This document shows positions 8,606 through 16,504 of a stretch of 62,170 nt of DNA, one piece after another. The position numbers and the translations under genes were made by a program. The notes below the pieces were generated by a model. That model was not told where the DNA came from. It searched no databases and was given only the letters and a program-made list of their open reading frames with translations. Source of the DNA: Phycisphaerales bacterium (GTDB lineage Bacteria > Planctomycetota > Phycisphaerae > Phycisphaerales > UBA1924); the NCBI GenBank assembly GCA_020849105.1, contig JADLGW010000054.1:1-62170 (forward strand), given 5' to 3'. How positions within the stretch are numbered: the first letter of the stretch is position 1; every line of letters begins with the position of its first letter.

Positions 8606-9208
8606 ATGGCCCGCTACATCGGACCCAAGGTCAAACTGTCCCGCCGCGTCGGTGTCCCCATCGCCGACATCCCCAAGCACACGGCGTCGGATCGCATCCG
8701 CACCCCGCCCGGCATGCACGGGTACCGCGGACGCCGCCTGCGCGACTACGGTGTCCGCCTGGTGGAGAAGCAGAAGGTGCGGCTGCACTACTGCGTGCTG
8801 GAGAAGCAGTTCCGCCGGTACCTGGAGGAGGCCGCCCGCCGGCCCGGCAACACCGGGGCCCTGCTGATGCAGTTGCTCGAACTGCGCCTGGACAACGCGG
8901 TGCGGCGCGCCGGTCTGGCCCGCACGATCTGGGCGGCGCGGCAGATGGTGACCCACGGGCACGTGAAGGTCAACGGCCACAAGACCGATCGCCCGAGTTT
9001 CTCCGTCAGTGTCGGCGACGTCATCACCATCAAGGAGAAGTCGCAGAAACTGGCCCGGGAGGCGATGGAGTCGCTCGCCGGCATGGACGTTCCGGGCTGG
9101 CTGGAACTCAATCCCGCGGAACTCTCACTCCGCGTCGTCGCGCTCCCCGCGATGGAGCAGATCCCGTTCGACGTGAACCCGAACCTGATCGTCGAGTTCT
9201 ACAGGTAG
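8606..9208 (+). CDS. rpsD: 30S ribosomal protein S4
   Basis: 200 aa, normal length. Begins MARYIGPKVKLSRR, continues with PGMHGYRGRRLRDYG, and has the S4 RNA-binding domain around residues 90-150 (LELRLDNAVRRAGLA, MVTHGHVKVNGHK). S4 nucleates 30S assembly on 16S rRNA. The start is the ATG at 8606 with AAGGA 6 nt upstream. The gene stands alone here, away from the spc/alpha ribosomal operon. It lacks the N-terminal zinc-binding Cys residues of C+ S4 proteins, so it is of the zinc-free type. Confidence 0.97.
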   Translation: MARYIGPKVKLSRRVGVPIADIPKHTASDRIRTPPGMHGYRGRRLRDYGVRLVEKQKVRLHYCVLEKQFRRYLEEAARRPGNTGALLMQLLELRLDNAVRRAGLARTIWAARQMVTHGHVKVNGHKTDRPSFSVSVGDVITIKEKSQKLAREAMESLAGMDVPGWLELNPAELSLRVVALPAMEQIPFDVNPNLIVEFYR

Positions 9209-9286
9209 GCACGAGGGCGGAAGGGCCCGGCCAGAGGAGCGGCGCATCGCAACCGTCCAGTCCTTCCACGACCCCCGCGCGCGGCC

Positions 9287-9304
9287 GCGGGCCCCGGGGC
9301 CCGC
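9287..9304. repeat. Perfect 18-bp GC palindrome downstream of rpsD
   Basis: GCGGGCCCCGGGGCCCGC is fully self-complementary and lies 78 bp after the rpsD stop. It could form a strong hairpin in RNA and act as a 3' end or pause; there is no T-tract. Confidence 0.4.
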
Positions 9305-9364
9305 CGCCATGGGCCCCGGCATCCCGGCGATTTTAGGCGCAACCTCTCCGCTCCGGTCCACCGC

Positions 9365-11422
9365 ATGCTGAAGCTACTCCGCAAGTACAACAAGTGGATC
9401 ATGGTCGTCGGCGGTTCGCTGCTGATGCTCGCGTTCCTGGTGCCGCAGGCCATACAGCAGTTCGGGGCCGATCCCCGCTCGCAGGTCGTCGCCCGGCTCG
9501 ACGGCGAGCCGATCCGCGCCAGCGACGAGAACCTGGCCCAGCGCGAGATCCACGCGCTCAAGCAACTCACCGGCGGCTACCTGACCAGCGCCCTCCAACT
9601 CGACGATGGGGTGACGCACTGGCTCCTGCTCAAGACGGAGGCCCGCGAGGGCGGTTTCATCGGGGAGTCCGGTGACGGCGTCGCATGGATCCCCGCCCTT
9701 GCCGGCACCATGGCCGAGGGCTACATGGACCAGCGGTACGGCGACAACTGGAGAAACCCGCAGATCGCTCCCCTGTTCGCCCAGATCTACGGGAAGGACG
9801 CGCGTCAGATGCTGGCGGACGCCGCGACCACCATGCAGACCCAACTGGAGCAGGGTCGTGCCCGGGCCGCGGCGGAGGCCGGCATGTCCGTGAAGGACGT
9901 CGACATGGCGCTCGCCGAGGCCCGCGGCGTGTTCCGCATGTTCCAGGCCTACGTCGGCGCGGCCCGCATGTCCGACCGCCTGACCGCCTACACGGCACGG
10001 GAGCGCCTTGACTCCGCCTACGCCGACATCTTCGCGGTCCCCGCCTCAAAGTTCGCCGACGCCGTCCCGACCCCGGATGACGCGGCGCTCCGGGCGTTCG
10101 TCGACCGCTTCAAGACCGTGCGCCCCGGCCAGGGTGAGTTCGGCATCGGCTACCTGCTCCCCCAGCGCGTGAAACTCGAATGGCTCACACTCGACGCCCC
10201 CGCCATCCAGGCCGTGATCCCGGCCGACCCGGTGGAGGTCAGGAAACGCTACCTCCAGAACCGAACCAAGTATCCGGGTGAGTTCGACGCCGAACGCTCG
10301 AAGGTCGAGGCCGACTACCGCGCCGAGAAACTCGCCCAGGTCATGACCGAGGCCCACCGCGTCATCCAGGCGCAGGTCCTTCAGGTCACCCGCCGCCTCC
10401 AGGCCGACGGACGCTACCGCAAGGTCCCGGCCGACTGGGAGTCCATGCGACCGCACTTCGACACGATCGCTCAGGCCGTTGTGAAGCAGGTCGAGAGCGG
10501 TACCGGTATCAAGATTCCGCTTCCCGCCGTTACCCACAGCGACCGATGGATGACCCAGGCCGAACTCTCGGCACTCCCCGACCTCGGCCGTGCCTCATTC
10601 CAGACCGGCAACCAGTCCACCCCCTTGGTCGCCGCGGTCATGGGCGTACGTGAACTCCTGGCTCCGGGCCAGGAGCCCGTCATTCCCGTGCAGGTCGGCA
10701 TCCCCGTGACGGACACGTTTTTTACGGACGCCGCGGGGAGCCGGTACTACATCACAGTCCTGGCCGCCCGCCCCGAGTCGGAGCCTGAATCGCTCGATGA
10801 AGTCCGTGAGCGGGCCACCACCGACTACAAGAACCTCAAGTCCTACGAGACTCTGGTCGCCCGGCTCCCCGAATGGCGCTCGCTCGCCGTCAGCGCCGGC
10901 CTGGACGCGGTCCGCGACTCGATCTTCCCGCCGCCGCCGCAGCCCGAGGGGGGCGGGCCGATGCCGGCCGACGATCGTCCGGGGATCGCCCGCCGCGCCC
11001 GCGTCTTCCGCCTGGGGATCAACCCCGGCGAGGGCGGCCAATCGGCCGTCGCGCTGGCCGACACGGAGCCGGCCCGCAAGGCCATAATGGATGCGGCCGA
11101 CGCGATGGACCCGCTCACCCCGCCCGACAAACTGGACCCCGACCGCTCCACCGTCGCCGCCGGCTCACCGGAGAAACTCGCCGCTGTCATCGCCCGCATC
11201 ACGGCGCTGCGACCGCTGACCAGCGAGGAGTACCGCGCCGCCGGCACCCAACTCGCCGGCATGCTCCAGAACCAGGAACTGCGCACCGCCTCGGCCGCCG
11301 TCCCCGGACCCTTCAGCCTCGAAAAACTCAAGGAGCGGCACGTCTACGTCGAGGAGGAATCCCGCAGACGCTCCGCACCGGAGGAGGCTCCCGCCCCGCC
11401 GCCCGTGCCCAGCGGCCTCTGA
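9365..11422 (+). CDS. Membrane-anchored SurA N-terminal-like protein (PpiD-like)
   Basis: 685 aa. An N-terminal basic stretch and single membrane helix (residues 9-30, WIMVVGGSLLMLAFLVP) are followed by a segment resembling the SurA/PpiD N-terminal chaperone domain (VVARLDGEPIRASDENLAQ). A long helical extracytoplasmic body and a Pro-rich C-terminus follow. No clear parvulin catalytic domain can be picked out by eye, so it may be a chaperone without isomerase activity. PpiD-type proteins help outer-membrane or secreted proteins fold at the Sec exit. It stands alone between rpsD and queG. Confidence 0.65.
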   Translation: MLKLLRKYNKWIMVVGGSLLMLAFLVPQAIQQFGADPRSQVVARLDGEPIRASDENLAQREIHALKQLTGGYLTSALQLDDGVTHWLLLKTEAREGGFIGESGDGVAWIPALAGTMAEGYMDQRYGDNWRNPQIAPLFAQIYGKDARQMLADAATTMQTQLEQGRARAAAEAGMSVKDVDMALAEARGVFRMFQAYVGAARMSDRLTAYTARERLDSAYADIFAVPASKFADAVPTPDDAALRAFVDRFKTVRPGQGEFGIGYLLPQRVKLEWLTLDAPAIQAVIPADPVEVRKRYLQNRTKYPGEFDAERSKVEADYRAEKLAQVMTEAHRVIQAQVLQVTRRLQADGRYRKVPADWESMRPHFDTIAQAVVKQVESGTGIKIPLPAVTHSDRWMTQAELSALPDLGRASFQTGNQSTPLVAAVMGVRELLAPGQEPVIPVQVGIPVTDTFFTDAAGSRYYITVLAARPESEPESLDEVRERATTDYKNLKSYETLVARLPEWRSLAVSAGLDAVRDSIFPPPPQPEGGGPMPADDRPGIARRARVFRLGINPGEGGQSAVALADTEPARKAIMDAADAMDPLTPPDKLDPDRSTVAAGSPEKLAAVIARITALRPLTSEEYRAAGTQLAGMLQNQELRTASAAVPGPFSLEKLKERHVYVEEESRRRSAPEEAPAPPPVPSGL

Positions 11423-11470
11423 CACCCGCTGCGACCGCCGCTTCAATCCCGCCCGTCCTTACAATGCCGG

Positions 11471-12460
11471 GTGAGCAGCCCTGAAACGCCGGTCGTGCTG
11501 CAACTGTGCCGCGACCGTGGCTTCGCCCTTGCCGCCGCCACCCACTGCGGCCCATCGACTCGCGCCGCCGAGTATCTCGAGTGGCTCGCCCGCGGCCGCC
11601 ACGGGTCCATGGCCTACCTGGCCCGCAACCAGGAAACCAGGCTGGAGCCGGCTCGGGCGCTCCCGGGCGCACGCTCGGCCATCATGGTCGCGGATGTCTA
11701 TCACCCCCGCGCGGCGCCGCCCGACCGCGAACCGTGCGGCCGGCGCCCGGTCGGCAGCATCGCCCGCTACGCTCGCGGCCTCGACTACCACGTCGTGATG
11801 AAGCAACGCCTGCACGATCTGTGCGATGAACTCCGCCACCGCTACCCGGGCCATGACTTTCGCGCGTTCGTGGACACCGCCCCGCTCCCGGAGCGCGAAC
11901 TCGCGGCCCGTGCGGGCCTCGGCTGGATCGGGAAGAACACGCTGCTGATCAACCCTCGGCTCGGCTCCTGCGTCCTGCTCGGCGGGGTGCTCACCACGCT
12001 CGACCTCGCCCCGCCCCCGCGGGCCGAGCCCGACCACTGCGGCACCTGCACGCGGTGCATCGACGCCTGTCCCACCCGGGCGCTCACGCCCTACAACCTC
12101 GATGCCACCCGTTGCATCAGTTACCTCACCATCGAGCACCGCGGCGAGATCGACCCGACCCTGCACGCCGGCATCGGGGACCGCGTCTTCGGGTGCGATG
12201 TCTGCCAGGAGGTCTGCCCCCACAACTCTCCGCGACGGGGCGCCCACGTCGCACGCGATGAGTACGCCCCGCGCCGCACGGGCCTCGACCTGCTCACCGT
12301 CCTCGGCTGGACCGAGGATGACCGTCGCCGCGAACTCCGCGGCTCCTCCATGAAGCGCGCCACGCTCCCCATGCTGAAGCGCAACGCCGCGATCGCCCTG
12401 GCGAACCACGCCGGGCCAACCCGGAGCGTCACGTCATGTGCGGCCGCTACGCCCTCCTGA
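11471..12460 (+). CDS. queG: Epoxyqueuosine reductase
   Basis: 329 aa from a GTG at 11471. Two ferredoxin-type 4Fe-4S clusters are visible: CGTCTRCIDACPTRAL near residues 195-210 and GCDVCQEVCPHN near residues 242-253. AARAGLGWIGKNTLLI, typical of the cobalamin-dependent reductase domain, lies upstream. QueG performs the last step of queuosine synthesis on tRNA, reducing epoxyqueuosine. It overlaps the next gene by 25 bp. The protein is slightly shorter than many QueG proteins, which have a longer C-terminal HEAT-like tail. Confidence 0.93.
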   Translation: MSSPETPVVLQLCRDRGFALAAATHCGPSTRAAEYLEWLARGRHGSMAYLARNQETRLEPARALPGARSAIMVADVYHPRAAPPDREPCGRRPVGSIARYARGLDYHVVMKQRLHDLCDELRHRYPGHDFRAFVDTAPLPERELAARAGLGWIGKNTLLINPRLGSCVLLGGVLTTLDLAPPPRAEPDHCGTCTRCIDACPTRALTPYNLDATRCISYLTIEHRGEIDPTLHAGIGDRVFGCDVCQEVCPHNSPRRGAHVARDEYAPRRTGLDLLTVLGWTEDDRRRELRGSSMKRATLPMLKRNAAIALANHAGPTRSVTSCAAATPS

Positions 12461-13137
12461 TCACCTGGAAGGAACTCCACCGGCTGATGCGCCTCACGAC
12501 CCTCCCGGGCCGGGAGCCGGCGCTCCCCTTTCGGTACAACATCGCGCCGGGGCAGGACGCGCCCGTCATTCGGTCCGGCGATGCCGGCCCCGCCATGGCC
12601 GACCTGCACTGGGGGATGACGCGGGCCGCGGACCCCGCCAGGACCTGCATCAACGCCAGGTCGGAGTCGGCCGCCCGCCTCTTCGGCCCGGCTCTGCGCG
12701 AACGCCGCTGCGTGATCCCGGCCAGCGGGTTCTACGAGTGGGAACGCGGCACCCGGCGCCCGTTCTACTTTGCGCCGCCGGGGGGCGAGCCCCTCCTGAT
12801 GGCCGCTCTGTGGGAACCCATCCCGGCTCCGGCGTCGTTCGCCATCCTGACCAGGCCTGCGGCCGGGGCTGTCCGCGCCGTGCACGACCGCATGCCCATT
12901 CTCCTGGACCCGGGTGACGCGGCCAGGTGGCTCGGCGCTTTGCTGACGCTGCCCGGCGCCCAGGCCATGCTCTCGGCCGAGCCGCCGGCGCTCGGCGCCC
13001 GATCCGTCAGCCCGTGGGTCAACTCGGCCGTGCACGAGGGGCCCCGTTGTCACGAACCTGCACGGCAAGGTTCCCTGTGGGATGGCCCGGGACCCGCCGA
13101 AGGACCGCCCGAACCGGGCTCGCATCAAATCCCATGA
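12436..13137 (+). CDS. SOS-response-associated peptidase (HMCES/YedK family)
   Basis: 233 aa. Begins MCGRYALL, giving the Cys2 that becomes N-terminal after Met removal and forms a thiazolidine crosslink to abasic sites in single-stranded DNA. Other active-site elements are present: INARSES (Asn), ASGFYEW (Glu) and VHDRMPI (His). The protein shields abasic sites and self-reverses. The C-terminal ~25 residues are Pro/Gly-rich and non-conserved. The last 119 bp overlap the opposite-strand kmo-kynB gene, and the start overlaps queG. Confidence 0.92.
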   Translation: MCGRYALLITWKELHRLMRLTTLPGREPALPFRYNIAPGQDAPVIRSGDAGPAMADLHWGMTRAADPARTCINARSESAARLFGPALRERRCVIPASGFYEWERGTRRPFYFAPPGGEPLLMAALWEPIPAPASFAILTRPAAGAVRAVHDRMPILLDPGDAARWLGALLTLPGAQAMLSAEPPALGARSVSPWVNSAVHEGPRCHEPARQGSLWDGPGPAEGPPEPGSHQIP

Positions 13138-15133
13138 GCCGCAGCGGAAGCGCGGCCAGTTCGTAGATGCCGGGTTCGACGGCGCTCAGGACCAGCCCTT
13201 CGATGATCGCGATGTCCCCCGCCAGGATCGCGCGGTGCGCCGGCAGGTCCTTCGACGAGAACAGATCGACGCTTGGCGTGTCGATGCCGATGGTAATGAC
13301 GCCGCGCGCCGAGAGCGCCTCAATGAGTTCCACAGAGAGCCCGGCGAAGTCCTCGTTCCAAGACTCGGGGTCCGGGAAGGTGCCGGTCCGCAGCAGCACG
13401 CGCGGCTCGGTGATCGGGTCGATCCCGCCGGCAAGGTCGGTCGGGCGCACGCGCTGCCCGCGCCCGATCCTTGCCTCCACCACCCGGCACCGACCGATGT
13501 AGTGGTGCAGGGACCGCTCACCGATCCCCGGTGCTCCGCGCCCGTAGTGATTCGGCCCATCCGCGTGGGCGCCCAGGTGTACCGTCGCGCGAATCGTGCT
13601 GAGCGTGATGCCGTCGCCCCTGTCCAGGTCGCACAGAACCTCGCGCGACAGCGGGGTGTCGCCGGGCCACACGGCGAGCCGCGGCGTCACCGGCGGCGTG
13701 ATGTCGATCGCTGGGCCGCCGGGGTCCGGGCCCGCGCCCCGCTGCGCCAGCGCCGCCGCTCCGAGCGCAGCCACACGCCGCTCCCATGCGCCGTCGCCGA
13801 GCGATTCGGGCGAGCCCATCGGCAGCGCGGCCGTGACATGCGCGACCACCGAATCAAGTTCGCGGCCCCGCCTCCTTGCCTCCTCGTACGGAACGGTCGA
13901 GAAACTGACGAGGTTGTACTGGGGCGTGACGCGGTCGGGGAGCAACCGGTGCAGCGTCTGCTCGACCCTCTTGCGGTAGCGGAACACGGGGTCGCCGACC
14001 CGGTCGCGCATCTCGATGAAGTTCTCCAGCGCCATGTCCGCAATGGCATCGGCGCTCGGCCTGCGGACGGCCTCAAACTCCTGGAGCGCTGAACCCCGGT
14101 CGCGCCCGTGCCGTGCCAGGAGCGCCGCCAGGTCGCGCACGTCCTCGAACGCGGCGTTCATCCCCTGGCCGTAGAACGGCACGATGGCATGGGCCGCGTC
14201 GCCGATGAGGCACACCCTGCCCGCGTGCTGCCACGGATGACAGCGGATCGTCACCAGCGTCCCTGTCGGATTCCCCAGGTAGTCCTTCGCCAGAGTCGGC
14301 ATCAGCGGCGCCGCGTCCGGATAGTGCTGCGCAAAGAAGGACTCCACCCGACCGCCCGTGTCCAGTTGCTCCAGCCCGTGCGGGCCGCGGAACGGCCAGA
14401 ACAGCGTGCACGTGAAACTCGTGTCACGGTTCGGCAGCGCGATCATCATCGCCCCGCCCCGCGGCCAGATGTGCAGCGCGTGCGGGTCCATCGCGTACCC
14501 GCCGAACTCCGCCGGGTCCAGCCCGAGCGCCGCGGCGGGCGGGATGTGCAGTTCCTTGTACCCGTGGTCCAGGTACGACTGCGAGTAGTCAAACCGCCCC
14601 TCGCGTTGCAGCCGCCCGCGCACCGCCGAGAATGCACCGTCGGCGCCGATCAGCAGGTCGCACGCGATGTGCTCGGTCCCGGCGCCGGCGCGCACGATCG
14701 CAACCGGCCCGTCCGGCTCGATGTCCACGCATGTGCACTCGAAGTGGAACGCGACGTTGGGGCGCTCCGAGGCCGCCGCGAGCAAGGTCAGGTTCAGCCC
14801 GCCCCGCGAGACGGAGTTGATCGCGTCGCCCGGGTCCGAGGAGTACGGCTGGAACACGAGCGGGCCCGAGACCGGGTGGATCATCCGCCCCGGCATGCGG
14901 ATCGCGTCCCGCTGGCGCACACGGTCGTCCAGGCCGACGCCCGCAAGCCCGCTGAAGCCGCGGGCCGAAAGGGCCAGGTTGATCGAACGCCCGCCGCCGT
15001 ACCCGGCCCGCCGCGGGTCCGCCCGACGCTCGTACACGCTGACGCGCCAGCCGTCCCGCGCGAGGTAGCACGCCAGCAGCGATCCGGCGAGGCCGGCGCC
15101 GATGATGACCGCATGGGGGTTCGGCTGGTTCAT
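13019..15133 (-). CDS. Fused kynurenine 3-monooxygenase / kynurenine formamidase
   Basis: 704 aa, two enzymes in one frame. Residues 1 to about 455 are an FAD monooxygenase of the KMO type: dinucleotide fold AVIIGAGLAGSLLACYLA, GGRSINLALSARG typical of KMO, CLIGDAAHAIVPFYGQGMNAAFED, and ENFIEMRDRVGD. From about residue 470 a cyclase-family kynurenine formamidase (KynB) follows, with the metal-binding pattern VHLGAHADGPNHY (HxGxHxDxPxH). Together they cover N-formylkynurenine to kynurenine to 3-hydroxykynurenine. Start is the ATG at 15133, right before the FAD fold; an upstream in-frame GTG at 15175 is possible. Kynureninase and tryptophan dioxygenase are not in the window. Confidence 0.9.
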   Translation of the reverse strand: MNQPNPHAVIIGAGLAGSLLACYLARDGWRVSVYERRADPRRAGYGGGRSINLALSARGFSGLAGVGLDDRVRQRDAIRMPGRMIHPVSGPLVFQPYSSDPGDAINSVSRGGLNLTLLAAASERPNVAFHFECTCVDIEPDGPVAIVRAGAGTEHIACDLLIGADGAFSAVRGRLQREGRFDYSQSYLDHGYKELHIPPAAALGLDPAEFGGYAMDPHALHIWPRGGAMMIALPNRDTSFTCTLFWPFRGPHGLEQLDTGGRVESFFAQHYPDAAPLMPTLAKDYLGNPTGTLVTIRCHPWQHAGRVCLIGDAAHAIVPFYGQGMNAAFEDVRDLAALLARHGRDRGSALQEFEAVRRPSADAIADMALENFIEMRDRVGDPVFRYRKRVEQTLHRLLPDRVTPQYNLVSFSTVPYEEARRRGRELDSVVAHVTAALPMGSPESLGDGAWERRVAALGAAALAQRGAGPDPGGPAIDITPPVTPRLAVWPGDTPLSREVLCDLDRGDGITLSTIRATVHLGAHADGPNHYGRGAPGIGERSLHHYIGRCRVVEARIGRGQRVRPTDLAGGIDPITEPRVLLRTGTFPDPESWNEDFAGLSVELIEALSARGVITIGIDTPSVDLFSSKDLPAHRAILAGDIAIIEGLVLSAVEPGIYELAALPLRLMGFDASPVRAVLRRVPGHPTGNLAVQVRDNGAPRARPS

Positions 15134-15226
15134 CAGGAATGCACCGCAGAAACATCGAAACTCAGGCCGCCGCACTCAACCGAGGCGCGGAACCGGCCGC
15201 CCATGCCTGCTGCTTCGAGTTTCCCA

Positions 15227-16423
15227 TCATCCCTCGTCACCGATCATCCCCTCGACGCGCCGGACGTACTCGGCCCCCGGTGCCACATTCCGCCGGGCCA
15301 TCATCGCCCGCGCGACCTCCACGAACCTGCCCCGCCGGTACCTCCGCTCGCCCTCGTCCGTCACCCACGCAAAGGGCGGCACATACCCGCTCATGGCACG
15401 TCCCGCGGCCCACATCGCCCCGGTACCGGCCACGCACCCGGTCATGATGCGCGTGCCGATCGCGGTCTTGACGTGGTCGCCCAGGATCGCTCCGAGGAAC
15501 TGCATCCCCGTGCGCTCGGCGCCGCCGCTCGCGCCGCGCGCAAGCACCTCGCCGTATGTATTCAGCAGGTTGCTGTTCATGGTGCCCGCGCCCAGGTTCA
15601 CCCACTCGCCCACCCACGAGTCCCCCAGGTGCCCGTCGTGCCCCTTGTTCGCGTGCCCCTGGAAGATCGTGCCGCCGACTTCTCCGGCGACCTTGCACCT
15701 CGGCCCGATGGCCGTGTCTGCCTTGATGAGCGCCCGGTCAGAAACAGTCGACCCCGGGCCCACGTACACCGGACCGATCAGCGTCGCCCCGGGCCGCACG
15801 GTCGCGCCCTCGGCGACCACGATCGCCCCGTGCTCCAGGTCGAACGTCACGCCCGGGTACACCTTCGCCGCGGGGTCAATGACCAGCGCCGCGTGCCCGA
15901 ACCGGGTACATGTCGCCGGGGGGTCGCGGTGTGGCCCGGCCCCCAGCAGCCCCAGGTCCCGAGCGACGCACCGGTTCCGCCAGCCGATCGCGTCCCACGG
16001 GCGCGCCATCAGGTGGCGCCCGGGGAGCCGCTCGACACTCAGGCCGCCCGTCTCCCCGCCCAGCAGCGGCATCACGCGCTCGCCCGGCACCATCGCCGCG
16101 ATCACGCTGCCCGATTCCTCCTCAGCCATCACCACGCCCGCCTTCAGCCGCGGCACCAGGTCCGCCGCCAGCGGCGCCCGCCCGTTCAGCAGCGTGATGA
16201 CCGCGTTCATCGCCGGCGCCCGGTTGACCGGCCGCCCGTGCTGCTCGGAGACCAGGCCCGCCATCGCCGGCGGCACGATCAGGCCCGCGACCGTCGCCCC
16301 CAGCACGAGCCGCGCCCGCTCCGCCTGCGTCAGCGCCCCTGTCCGCACGTCCGGCGACGCCCGGAGGGACGTCAGCGGCGACAGTCCCGCCGCCCCATCA
16401 TCAAACAGCCAGACCTCGCTCAT
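15227..16423 (-). CDS. Alternative GlmU-type sugar nucleotidyltransferase/acyltransferase
   Basis: 398 aa. It opens SEVWLFDDGAAGLSPLTSLR, the pattern of the alternative bacterial GlmU (TIGR03991-like), which lacks the classic GlmU start. The C-terminal half is a left-handed beta-helix with hexapeptide character (ARLVIDPAAKVYPG-like turns, GPVYVGPGSTVSDRALI, GTMNSNLLNTYGE). Expected role: making UDP-N-acetylglucosamine or a related sugar nucleotide in the cytosol. The ATG at 16423 is chosen over a much longer open frame upstream that is antisense to the mutase gene. It is divergent from the mutase gene with 81 bp between starts. Confidence 0.85.
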   Translation of the reverse strand: MSEVWLFDDGAAGLSPLTSLRASPDVRTGALTQAERARLVLGATVAGLIVPPAMAGLVSEQHGRPVNRAPAMNAVITLLNGRAPLAADLVPRLKAGVVMAEEESGSVIAAMVPGERVMPLLGGETGGLSVERLPGRHLMARPWDAIGWRNRCVARDLGLLGAGPHRDPPATCTRFGHAALVIDPAAKVYPGVTFDLEHGAIVVAEGATVRPGATLIGPVYVGPGSTVSDRALIKADTAIGPRCKVAGEVGGTIFQGHANKGHDGHLGDSWVGEWVNLGAGTMNSNLLNTYGEVLARGASGGAERTGMQFLGAILGDHVKTAIGTRIMTGCVAGTGAMWAAGRAMSGYVPPFAWVTDEGERRYRRGRFVEVARAMMARRNVAPGAEYVRRVEGMIGDEG

Positions 16424-16504
16424 GCCCGCAGTGTAGTGGCACACGTCTGCACGCCGGTGATTCGTACGCCGCCCGGAGAGCCGTACGACCACTAGAATCC
16501 TCAC

